Positions 28,870 through 37,300 of a DNA stretch of 64,000 nt are shown here, in pieces. This DNA is from Butyrivibrio sp. (GTDB lineage Bacteria; Bacillota; Clostridia; Lachnospirales; Lachnospiraceae), in assembly GCA_022486625.1 (NCBI GenBank), contig JAKVKH010000005.1, positions 55,477 to 119,476 on the forward strand, written 5' to 3'. The notes under the pieces were generated by a model. It was given only the letters and a program-made list of their open reading frames with translations. It had not been told where the DNA came from and ran no database searches. Position numbers and translations under genes: made by a program. The stretch's first letter is position 1; every line of letters begins with the position of its first letter.

Positions 28870-29799
28870 ATGGCGCCATTTCTGAATCATGCACTTCGGT
28901 ATGAACAACCGGATCACTCATATGAAATCCGAACCCTGAACGGTTCTCTGGAAGATGTCAATTTCGTTCCGCAGTCCCATGTACGGATCTGGCACAATGA
29001 TATCGAAAGCGGATACCCGCTCCATCATCATAATTCCATGGAAATCATCATCTGTATGGAAAATCAGTATGCAGTCATCGCCAATGGAGAAAAATATATT
29101 CTGAATGTCGGAGATATTCTGATGATTCCTCCTCATATGCTGCATGAACTGATCTGCATGGGTCCCGGTGTGCGTTTTGTCCTGCTCGTCGGGCTGGATA
29201 TGTTCAGCTCACTGCAGGATTTTAATACTCTTGACCCCCTGTTTCTGCATGCCTATCTGTGTAATACCAGACTTCATCCGCAGATTTATCAGCACGTATA
29301 TGCCCTGCTGATGCAGATCATTGATGAATATTTTACTGCGCGCATTTTCTGGGAAACTTCTGTTTATTTTCATCTGTTGGAAATCTTTACCGAAATCGGC
29401 CGGGAATCATTTGAAGCAGCGCCGGAGGATCCGACACTGACCGCTGAAAAACAGCGTGAAAATTACGATAAATTTGCAAGTCTTCTGGGCTATATTGATG
29501 AGCATTACGCCGATGATATTACGCTGCAGCAGGCTGCGGATTATATCGGCTTTTCCAAATATTATTTCACAAGACTGTTCCGCCAGCAGATTCACACCAC
29601 GTTCTATGATTACCTGATCCATAAACGGATTTCTGCCGCGCAGGCTCTTCTGTCCGGAGACATGACCATGACCGAGATTGCATTCCAGACCGGCTTTAAC
29701 AACCTGACTTCCTTCTGCCGGAGCTTCCGTAAATATACAGACTGTTCACCAAGCGAATATCGCCTGCGTCTGCGCGGAGGCCATGAATGGAAATCATGA
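28870..29799 (+). CDS. AraC family regulator with cupin sensor domain
   Basis: This 309-residue protein has an N-terminal cupin-like domain (HHHNSMEIIICMENQYAVIA, GDILMIPPHMLHEL) that probably binds sugar. Its C-terminus has an AraC double helix-turn-helix (DITLQQAADYIGFSKYYFTR, MTEIAFQTGFNNLTSFCRSF). A strong GGAGG six bases before the ATG at 28870 decides the start over the upstream ATG at 28771. It is divergent from the GH3-YesM-YesN operon across 196 bp and may regulate it. It overlaps the convergent GGDEF gene by 6 bp. Confidence 0.92.
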   Translation: MAPFLNHALRYEQPDHSYEIRTLNGSLEDVNFVPQSHVRIWHNDIESGYPLHHHNSMEIIICMENQYAVIANGEKYILNVGDILMIPPHMLHELICMGPGVRFVLLVGLDMFSSLQDFNTLDPLFLHAYLCNTRLHPQIYQHVYALLMQIIDEYFTARIFWETSVYFHLLEIFTEIGRESFEAAPEDPTLTAEKQRENYDKFASLLGYIDEHYADDITLQQAADYIGFSKYYFTRLFRQQIHTTFYDYLIHKRISAAQALLSGDMTMTEIAFQTGFNNLTSFCRSFRKYTDCSPSEYRLRLRGGHEWKS

Positions 29800-31698
29800 C
29801 CTGCGTTCCTTTTTTCTGATATGCTTTTTCTCATACATTTCATTATCAGACTGCCGCATGCACTCCTGAAATGAAACACTCTCATCTATGGTTTTCACAT
29901 AACATCCGATAGACGCTTCCACAACAAAATGCCCCTTATTGCTGCGGTTTAATGCATCAAGCTCCTGTGTAATCTGCGTTTCAAACTGCGATGCTCTGTC
30001 CTTCCCGCCCGCAAGCAGAATCAGGAATTCATCCCCACCGGTTCTGGCCATGATTGTGCCCCTTGGCGCCATACGCTGAATGGTCCGGGAAATCACACAG
30101 ATCGCACGATCCCCTTCTTCATGTCCGTAGTGATCATTGATAAATTTGAGCCCATCCAGATCCACACTGATAAATGCAATTTCCGTACGGGTCGTAACCC
30201 ATACCGGCCAGTTCTTTTTCAGCGCTCTTGCAAGTCCCCGCCTGTTATTCATCTGCGTCAGATAATCGGTAATGCTGTTCTTCTCATTACGCTGCATCAG
30301 TGCCTGTATTCTCTGATGCGCAAAATATTCATTGATGGTCAGCGCAATGGTCAGATTCCAGTCAAAATAAAAAATACCGATTCCATCCTCCGGATGCCGG
30401 AAGCTCACTGCCGTGTACCCGAATGTGCTCGCACGGTCATGCAGCATTGTAAAATAATAGCTTACCGGTTTATTCTCTTCTGCACCCTTTGGCAACAGCT
30501 CCTGTCTCGGAAACGGGTCGCTCTGCGTCTTCTGAAGTGCTCCGTTTTCCCATCTCAGAACTGCCTCGGCTTCCGCCGGAACCTCCTTCTGAAATGAAGG
30601 AATTCCATTTATATCATGTATACCGGTCAGGCACAGATAAAAGCGGTCAAAATCACCAATCAGCGGAAGATTTCTGCTGATCATATTCATCATCTCATCA
30701 AAATTGCGGCACCCTGCCATATCAATTTTAAAGTAGGTATGCTTTGTATGTTCTTCCATCAGTGCTGCATACTGTTCATAATGATTCTGTCTGTCATGGT
30801 TGGACTGTATGATATTCCGCGCAAGACATCCGCAGCTTTCGCGGTAAAAAATCCGTGAAGGCACAGAAATATATTTTTCCCTGCTGCGCCCGTGAAGCAG
30901 ATCATCAATCAGATGAACCGTTTCGCCCGCCATCCGATGATAGTCTGCCGATACGGTAGTCAGTGTCGGTTCAATCTCCCTGGATTCCGGGTCATTGTCA
31001 ATTCCGCTGATCAGAAGCTCCTGCGGCACTTTCACGCCATGTACGGCAGCCGCATCACATAATGCTCTGGCCATAAAATCATTGGCACAGATAATGGCCT
31101 GCGGTCGATGTTCCGGGTCAGAAAAGAAATATGTAAAGGCTTCTTCTGCCTTGCTTTTCCACAGATCGCCATAGAAAACAGAGTTCTCATACAGCGGAAG
31201 ATCGAATTCCTTCATGGAATTCAGATAACATTCCAGCCTTCTGGAACTGTCATAGTGATCCTTATACCCTGACATGAAGCTGATATTACTGACCCTGTGC
31301 ACTTCCTTGAAATGCCGGACCAGCTCACGGACTGATTCATTGGCATTACTTAAAACACCGTAAAAAGAATCCTCTTTTTCACGAAAGGTTACCACAGGTC
31401 CTGTGGCGCGGTTTTTAAGCGCTTCCACCAGTCTGGAGCGAAACGTCGCCCGGTCATAAGTATCCAGTGCCACAATAATCGCATCAAACTGCTCAATTGG
31501 CGCAAAATCAATGATCACATCACCATAGACATCATATGTGTTTTCCGTTTTACGGATTTCATAAGAGGTCATAAACGCAATGTTATAATCACATTTCTGC
31601 GCATTTTCTACCAGCGCACGGCACAAATTTCTCTGAAAATCAAATTCGGCACGATTCAGAAAAACGCCGATTGTCTTTTTTCCATTATGGAACATCAT
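29794..31698 (-). CDS. LacI-like sugar-sensor domain fused to GGDEF (diguanylate cyclase)
   Basis: This 634-residue protein opens with a periplasmic-binding-like sensor domain of the LacI type (KKTIGVFLNRAEFDFQ, FDAIIVALDTYDRA, PQAIICANDFMARALCDAA, ISGIDNDPESREIEPTLTTV) but lacks the DNA-binding helix-turn-helix. A middle region of about 190 residues follows, then a GGDEF domain (DYLTQMNNRRGLAR, FISVDLDGLKFINDHYGHEEGD, ARTGGDEFLILL near 556). The GGDEF motif is intact, so it may make cyclic di-GMP; no RxxD inhibitory site is seen five residues upstream. It may link cytoplasmic sugar level to c-di-GMP. Its start follows GAGGAAGTA. Confidence 0.9.
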   Translation of the reverse strand: MMFHNGKKTIGVFLNRAEFDFQRNLCRALVENAQKCDYNIAFMTSYEIRKTENTYDVYGDVIIDFAPIEQFDAIIVALDTYDRATFRSRLVEALKNRATGPVVTFREKEDSFYGVLSNANESVRELVRHFKEVHRVSNISFMSGYKDHYDSSRRLECYLNSMKEFDLPLYENSVFYGDLWKSKAEEAFTYFFSDPEHRPQAIICANDFMARALCDAAAVHGVKVPQELLISGIDNDPESREIEPTLTTVSADYHRMAGETVHLIDDLLHGRSREKYISVPSRIFYRESCGCLARNIIQSNHDRQNHYEQYAALMEEHTKHTYFKIDMAGCRNFDEMMNMISRNLPLIGDFDRFYLCLTGIHDINGIPSFQKEVPAEAEAVLRWENGALQKTQSDPFPRQELLPKGAEENKPVSYYFTMLHDRASTFGYTAVSFRHPEDGIGIFYFDWNLTIALTINEYFAHQRIQALMQRNEKNSITDYLTQMNNRRGLARALKKNWPVWVTTRTEIAFISVDLDGLKFINDHYGHEEGDRAICVISRTIQRMAPRGTIMARTGGDEFLILLAGGKDRASQFETQITQELDALNRSNKGHFVVEASIGCYVKTIDESVSFQECMRQSDNEMYEKKHIRKKERRS

Positions 31699-31777
31699 TA
31701 CTTCCTCAGCCGCCCTTACGATCTGCGGTATCTGCTGTATGTCAATCCATAAACTGTCTTCTCAGAATAATAACTTA

Positions 31778-31806
31778 ATTATATGACCTTGATTAACGAT
31801 ATACAA
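31778..31806 (-). promoter_or_regulatory. Promoter of the sensor-GGDEF gene
   Basis: Minus-strand TTGTAT (31806-31801), 17-bp spacer and perfect TATAAT (31783-31778), with about 75 bp of leader to the start at 31698. Confidence 0.7.
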
Positions 31807-31812
31807 TATAAA

Positions 31813-33003
31813 TTATCTTCTATGATATCCCGCAAGGATGACTCCGAAAACAATATCCGCTGCCATCAGCAGTGCAAGTGTACAGAGTGCCGTATGAATA
31901 CCTGCACTCTGTGATATGCTGCCTGTCAGGGCAGAAATAACGGCACCGCCAAGACCGGTGGATGCCGTAATAAATCCTGTAACTGTAGCAGTTCTGCTGC
32001 CCGCAAAATCCATTGCCCCTCCAAGAACACAGGGATATACTGCGCCACTGCAAAACCCAAGCGGGACACTGATCATCAGTACCGGAAGTTCAGACGTTGA
32101 AAAGGCGATCAACAGCACAAACAGGACAACTCCAGCAGATGCTGCAACAAGAAGCTGCCTGCTGTATCTGCTGAAATATCCGCACAGAATCCGCGCAGGA
32201 ATCATGGCAAACCAGAACAGGGAAAGTGCAAGATAGGCGTGTGTTCCGCCAAGTGCACGGGTGATGTAGGAATTAATGAAAAAGGCAAAGCCGTTTTCAA
32301 AACCGACATAGATAAACATAACAAAACAAAGAAGAATTACGCCGGGGAGAAAGTATGTCGAAGTGCCCGGCGCAGAAGCAGGTGGAGCCGCCTGCCCGCG
32401 GGCCTCTTCCTGCACAGAGGTTTCCCGTGCGGAAAAATCCGTAAAGCACATGGCCATCAGATTCATCATCGTCGTTACTGCAAGGAGCATGAACAGAATT
32501 TTCCAGGAAAGACCATGTCCCAGATAGAGACCGCAGATCAAAGGCGCTGTTACCGCGCCCAGTGAATACAGAGCGGTAATTATTCCCATTTTCTTTTTGC
32601 CGGTCTGCGGATAGGCATCTGCCAGGGCCGCCAGCGCAATATACTGCAGGGCACTGACACTCATGCCAATAACGAAAATACCGGGGAGAAATGCTGCCGC
32701 GCTCCCCGCCATAATCAGGAGTACACAGCCCAGAAGCTGAACAAGGAGAAACGCACCATATATTTTCTTTTTACCACAGCGATCTGCAACCGGTCCGAAT
32801 ATAAGCGGTGCAATAAAACCTGCAATCAGCTGAACAGAGGCAAAAATTCCCATCGTCCGGTCTCCGAGCCGGTAACATGTCCCGATATTTAAAAGACTTG
32901 CCTGATAACCTCCGGCTTCAAAACCGTTCATAAAAACAGTCAAAGAAAGGAGCCCGGTCAGAAGCATACCTGAATGAACTGTCTGGTCAGAGGATGTTTT
33001 CAT
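31813..33003 (-). CDS. MFS transporter
   Basis: This 396-residue protein has about twelve hydrophobic segments. The MFS loop motif is visible between helices 2 and 3 as FGPVADRCGKKKIYG, and a poorly hydrophobic central loop (about residues 185-215) separates the two halves. The substrate is unknown; sugar or drug export are both possible. RBS AAAGGAG lies 9 nt upstream of the ATG. It follows the chemoreceptor gene by 38 bp and is probably co-transcribed with it. Confidence 0.88.
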   Translation of the reverse strand: MKTSSDQTVHSGMLLTGLLSLTVFMNGFEAGGYQASLLNIGTCYRLGDRTMGIFASVQLIAGFIAPLIFGPVADRCGKKKIYGAFLLVQLLGCVLLIMAGSAAAFLPGIFVIGMSVSALQYIALAALADAYPQTGKKKMGIITALYSLGAVTAPLICGLYLGHGLSWKILFMLLAVTTMMNLMAMCFTDFSARETSVQEEARGQAAPPASAPGTSTYFLPGVILLCFVMFIYVGFENGFAFFINSYITRALGGTHAYLALSLFWFAMIPARILCGYFSRYSRQLLVAASAGVVLFVLLIAFSTSELPVLMISVPLGFCSGAVYPCVLGGAMDFAGSRTATVTGFITASTGLGGAVISALTGSISQSAGIHTALCTLALLMAADIVFGVILAGYHRR

Positions 33004-33041
33004 ATTACCGGCTCCTTTCTTTGCAATCAGAGCTATTTATA

Positions 33042-34820
33042 TCAGAGCTTTGCGAATCTGCCGACTTCCCTGGTCAGATCCACCGTAACTTCCTGATTGG
33101 TTCCGAGTGATTCACTGATCTGCTGAATCTCTCCTACAATCATCGTAGAGTTATTTGCAGATGATTCAATTGCAGATGAGCTTTCAGATACTGACTGTGT
33201 AATGGAAGAAATGGAATCTGCCATATTATCCATAATCGTATTAAGCTCCTGAGACTGTGACCGGAAGCCATCCAGCATATCGTTAAACTTCTTTGCGGAC
33301 TCCTCATACTTATTGCCAGTCTCCACAAACGCATCATAATCAGCAAGAACTCTCTCATTGATAAATTTCACAACATCCATTGCATTATCAGAAAGTGTCT
33401 GTACTGCCTGCGTTACTTCGTTACTGATATTCTGAATATTTCCGGCGGTCTGCCTGCTGTTCTCCGCAAGGGTACTGATCTCTTCCGCAACGACAGCAAA
33501 TCCCTTACCTGCTTCGCCTGCACGGGCTGCCTCAATGGAAGCATTGAGAGCCAGCAGATTGGTCTGTGATGCAATATCCAGAATAACTTTGGTCAGCTCA
33601 TTAATCTTGGAAACCTTGGCAGAATTCTCAACCGATTCATTCAGAACACGGCTCATTTCTTCCATCCTGCTGCCGGTATCCTCTTTCTTGGATACAACCT
33701 CCTGCTTAATGGAGTCTGCTTCCTGCATGATTTCTGATGCAAAATCAGATCCTTCATTGGCTTTATCCTTGATGCTGCCAACAGAATCCCGAACATTTCC
33801 AAGTTTATCATTAATGGTCTGCGCTGTTTCAGAAACTGTAATCATACTGGCAGAAAGTTCCTGCATTGCTGCAGACGTATTGGATACATTGTCATTGGCC
33901 TTGTTCACCTCTGAAGAAATGGCAAGCGACGCCTGACTTAAGCTGTCCGATCCGTTTTTCAGCTTCTGCATGATCGTCTGCAATGATTCTATGAATTCAT
34001 TGATTCCGCTAACCAGCAATGATATTTCATTATTGCTTCTGCTCTTTAACCGATAAGTCAGATCTCCCCTGCCGGCATTGATATTGTCAATGACCTGATG
34101 CACATCCCTGGATGCCAGAGTCAGTTCATCCAGAATATTTTTCTTGATAATTATCAGTGCTGCGGCAAATGCCAGAATAAAAATCACAAGTCCGGTAATT
34201 CCCTTTTTGACTGCAGACGCTTCCACATCATTCACATAGGAAATGGCATCATTCTTGGTCAGTTCAATGTACGCATCAACGCCATCCAGTGCGGTATCAA
34301 ACTGCTGATCAATCGCATCATTATCTTTATAAAGTACCTGGAATGCCTCATCCGATTTTCCTGCATCCGCAAGCGCAATGGCCTTATCCACACCTGCACT
34401 GTAGTCTGTTACTGCAGTTTCCAGATTATCAAAGTTTTCAAGTCCCTTTGTCTCGGTTTCATGACTGCTGGCAAACTTTTTCAGTGCGGCAATCAGCTCC
34501 GGAAGCTCCTTTTCCTTTTTCTGAAGTCCCTCCAGACGGTCTGCCTTGGCATCCGCATCATTCGTCAGCACATAGGTCACTGCATACATCTGCAGCTTGG
34601 CATATGCAATCTTGATTTCATTTCGCTGTGAAATCTCCTGATTGGTAATATCAAGCACAAACGTGGTCGTACTCTTCGATGATTTCAGCGACTGGATCGA
34701 AATCACACTCTGTACCGCAAACAGAACCAGCATGACCAGCATAATCCCGATCAGTTGCGTCGGAATCCTCCTGATAAAAGGAATCTTTCTGCCTCCTGCC
34801 GCTTTTTTCTTCTCATCCAT
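33042..34820 (-). CDS. Methyl-accepting chemotaxis protein
   Basis: This 592-residue chemoreceptor has a first membrane helix near residues 20-42, an extracytoplasmic helical region resembling a four-helix-bundle sensor, and a second helix ([21 protein letters not shown] near 205-225). A HAMP region follows, then the long signalling coiled coil with the conserved hairpin tip [21 protein letters not shown] and [11 protein letters not shown]. It implies that the organism can be motile. AAAGGAG ten bases upstream decides the ATG at 34820; the longer frame to 34907 would start inside the promoter. Confidence 0.93.
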   Translation of the reverse strand: MDEKKKAAGGRKIPFIRRIPTQLIGIMLVMLVLFAVQSVISIQSLKSSKSTTTFVLDITNQEISQRNEIKIAYAKLQMYAVTYVLTNDADAKADRLEGLQKKEKELPELIAALKKFASSHETETKGLENFDNLETAVTDYSAGVDKAIALADAGKSDEAFQVLYKDNDAIDQQFDTALDGVDAYIELTKNDAISYVNDVEASAVKKGITGLVIFILAFAAALIIIKKNILDELTLASRDVHQVIDNINAGRGDLTYRLKSRSNNEISLLVSGINEFIESLQTIMQKLKNGSDSLSQASLAISSEVNKANDNVSNTSAAMQELSASMITVSETAQTINDKLGNVRDSVGSIKDKANEGSDFASEIMQEADSIKQEVVSKKEDTGSRMEEMSRVLNESVENSAKVSKINELTKVILDIASQTNLLALNASIEAARAGEAGKGFAVVAEEISTLAENSRQTAGNIQNISNEVTQAVQTLSDNAMDVVKFINERVLADYDAFVETGNKYEESAKKFNDMLDGFRSQSQELNTIMDNMADSISSITQSVSESSSAIESSANNSTMIVGEIQQISESLGTNQEVTVDLTREVGRFAKL

Positions 34821-34878
34821 GAATTTGATGCTCCTTTCCGAAACAAAATAATAATATAGCAATATAAATAGTAATTTA

Positions 34879-34907
34879 ATTATAATCTTTTCGGATTTGT
34901 TATACAA
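34879..34907 (-). promoter_or_regulatory. Promoter of the chemoreceptor-MFS unit
   Basis: Minus-strand TTGTAT (34907-34902), 17-bp spacer and perfect TATAAT (34884-34879), about 60 bp before the start at 34820. It is a normal housekeeping-type promoter, not a flagellar sigma type. Confidence 0.7.
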
Positions 34908-34958
34908 TTATCTTTTTATGGATGATGTTATCTGGAAATGCTGTATGATGTCTGAAAA

Positions 34959-37271
34959 TTATAAGAGGTGGCGATCAATCAACGCCTTGATCCTGGTTGA
35001 GCTCGTGCTCTCCGTATATGGGAAAAATACCAGCTCAGATCCCTGTTTTCTTAAAAATTCACGTTCGGCAAGCCAGTTCGGATCATCCACATAATCACTT
35101 CCTGAAAACTGAACATCAAAATGATACAGGCGATAGGCATCCCTGCTGCCTGCGTAGTCCAGCGGAATCTCTACCGCTTCATCCACATATCTGCAGGAAC
35201 GTACCATCTCAATTCTCTCCGTAAACGGAATGAACGGCTCTGTCTTTTTGCCGCGGCGCACGCCCTCATCCGTTACAACTCCGACAATCAGATAATCACA
35301 CTGCTCTTTGGCTCTGCGGAACATATTCAGATGTCCCACATGGAACAGATCAAAGACACCTGCGATATAGCCGATGTGATACTTTTTGGGCTGTGCTGCA
35401 TGCTGCGCATCAGACTCCACACACTGTACACAGTAGTCTGTCCTGCCAGGCTCCGGTTCCGGGTACTCCATATTCGTGTCATAAATGACGTAATCGGAAA
35501 CGCCCATTTCCCTTAGCTGCTTCACAACTCCGGTATACTTTTTAATACAGATAATGACACGATACGATCCGGCTTCCATGTCCCTGAGAACATCCGGCGA
35601 CATGATCTGTATATCCCCCAGCTCAGATCCCCATTTTTCCTGATTATTATCCAGAATTCCGGCGACCGGCAGCTTTTTGCCATAAAGAGTTACAAATTTT
35701 CTGGCAAACATGCCTGATCCGAACAGATATACACATTTGCCCTGAATTCCACGGAAGATATCCACAAAGAGATGCTGATATTCCGTTGCAGAATAGTTCA
35801 TGCGCTGTCTGTTCGTATTTACCAGTTCACAGTCACGGCGATGCTGTTCGTGATAGATGCGCAGAGGGGTTTCATTGCGAAGATCTGTGAGAAATTCATT
35901 ATTATATACAAGCCACTGCTTCATATTCCGGTCTATTCCATACCGCTTCATGAAAAAGTCATGCGGCAGAATTCCTTCCATTTCTGCCGCCCTGCTGTAT
36001 ACAACCAAAATCACGCGCAGCAGTATCGCATTCAGTGGATAATGCTCAAAACAGAATTCCTGATCAAAAAAAGTAAATTCATCATTTACTACAAAACAGT
36101 TCAACGGGATAAGATCCACATACCCCTTTTTCAGATATATTTCGCCTTCCAGATCTCCTTCTCTGTAATCATCCTGCTCTGACGACCGACGAATCAGCGC
36201 ACAATATCTGTCTACCTCTGTAATAAACTTCTCTCTGCTTTGCATTAACAGTTCCGTAAAATATTTCACTGCCATTTTTGCCCTGACCAGTGGCATCACA
36301 TACGCACCTGCACAAAGCTCTCCCTGAACAACCGGAACACCATGCGCCCTGAGATCACGTGCATGTGCTCCAAGCTCCTGAAGCTGCCTTTCCCCCTCCG
36401 GATAGATCGCCCGCTTTTCAACCGTGCCATTTCTCCGGATGACCGTCATCAGATCCCGCTCTTTCCCTCTGTCCATCGTCAGTGTCACATGGCAGATATC
36501 TGTACCTGCTTCATCTGATGTACATTCAAACAGATATGCCCCTGCCATATCATGGAACATGCCATTTTTGGCAAGGTCTGAATAGAGATACTCCTCTTCC
36601 AGAAAAACTGTATCCGGATGATGATACATGGGAAAAAAGCGATTGGCAAGATCTTCATTCGGCAGTGTATCCTCTGCATAAATCAGCTGCGGCGCCTCAA
36701 GTCCCGGCATGACAGAAAAAGCATGCGGTTCCATAAATCCCGCCTGCCTGAGCATCTCCTCTACTTCTGCCTTTGCATAGTCGCGCCCTGACTGCTCCTG
36801 CAAATCATGCGCATCCACTCTCCGGTAATTTTCTATTCCGTCAAAATTTCTGTCTGTATAGGGATCTCTGTCTCCACAGAAAAATCGCAGTGCAAAGCGG
36901 TTTTCCACTGCCAGAAGAAGCGTCCCATGCTCTGTCAGCAGACTTTTCCATAGACGAAGTGCCTTCTGCGGCAGCCTTTCCCTTTCCAGAATTCCCACTG
37001 CAACGATATACGCATAGATATGCTGATGTGTTTCCGGAAAATTATCCTCTTCCACTTTCTGAAAAGACACCACATCTGCTGCAATTCCTCTGCTTTGCAG
37101 CATTTCTGCAACCGGATCCTTCTCTTCATCCAAGGTAAGGCACAGAACCTTCCCGCCCTGATCAAACGGATACCAGTTCAGAATCCCGGACGGCATCTGC
37201 CTGATCATCTCTTCCACATCACCATGCCGCTCCATATAATCCGGTTCAATTTCCTCTGTATGTGCTGTCAT
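34959..37271 (-). CDS. Four-part protein: methyltransferase, kinase-like, Rossmann module, cytidylyltransferase
   Basis: This 770-residue protein reads as four modules. Residues ~45-210 look like a class I methyltransferase (LLTEHGTLLLAVENRFALRF near 123, YAKAEVEEMLRQAGF). Residues ~230-470 look kinase-like: YVDLIPLNCFVVNDEFTFFDQE near 386-405 matches the D-x4-N...DxE catalytic pattern. Residues ~510-600 are the Rossmann-like module shared across this cluster (YLFGSGMFARKFV, GILDNNQEKWG). Residues ~630-770 are a cytidylyltransferase (GVFDLFHVGHLNMFRRAKEQ, ending TSSTRI). The methyltransferase plus kinase pair recalls the O-antigen chain terminator WbdD, so a role in capping or modifying a polymer is possible. 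RBS GGAGCAGGCAGGA. It is the last gene of the polymer cluster. Confidence 0.82.
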   Translation of the reverse strand: MTAHTEEIEPDYMERHGDVEEMIRQMPSGILNWYPFDQGGKVLCLTLDEEKDPVAEMLQSRGIAADVVSFQKVEEDNFPETHQHIYAYIVAVGILERERLPQKALRLWKSLLTEHGTLLLAVENRFALRFFCGDRDPYTDRNFDGIENYRRVDAHDLQEQSGRDYAKAEVEEMLRQAGFMEPHAFSVMPGLEAPQLIYAEDTLPNEDLANRFFPMYHHPDTVFLEEEYLYSDLAKNGMFHDMAGAYLFECTSDEAGTDICHVTLTMDRGKERDLMTVIRRNGTVEKRAIYPEGERQLQELGAHARDLRAHGVPVVQGELCAGAYVMPLVRAKMAVKYFTELLMQSREKFITEVDRYCALIRRSSEQDDYREGDLEGEIYLKKGYVDLIPLNCFVVNDEFTFFDQEFCFEHYPLNAILLRVILVVYSRAAEMEGILPHDFFMKRYGIDRNMKQWLVYNNEFLTDLRNETPLRIYHEQHRRDCELVNTNRQRMNYSATEYQHLFVDIFRGIQGKCVYLFGSGMFARKFVTLYGKKLPVAGILDNNQEKWGSELGDIQIMSPDVLRDMEAGSYRVIICIKKYTGVVKQLREMGVSDYVIYDTNMEYPEPEPGRTDYCVQCVESDAQHAAQPKKYHIGYIAGVFDLFHVGHLNMFRRAKEQCDYLIVGVVTDEGVRRGKKTEPFIPFTERIEMVRSCRYVDEAVEIPLDYAGSRDAYRLYHFDVQFSGSDYVDDPNWLAEREFLRKQGSELVFFPYTESTSSTRIKALIDRHLL

Positions 37272-37300
37272 TCCTGCCTGCTCCTGTCCTTATTTCTATT

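Noticed and set aside
34897..35094. A 65-codon plus-strand frame beginning in the chemoreceptor promoter
   Set aside because: It overlaps the chemoreceptor promoter and the 3' end of the four-module gene on the opposite strand; no RBS and no motif.
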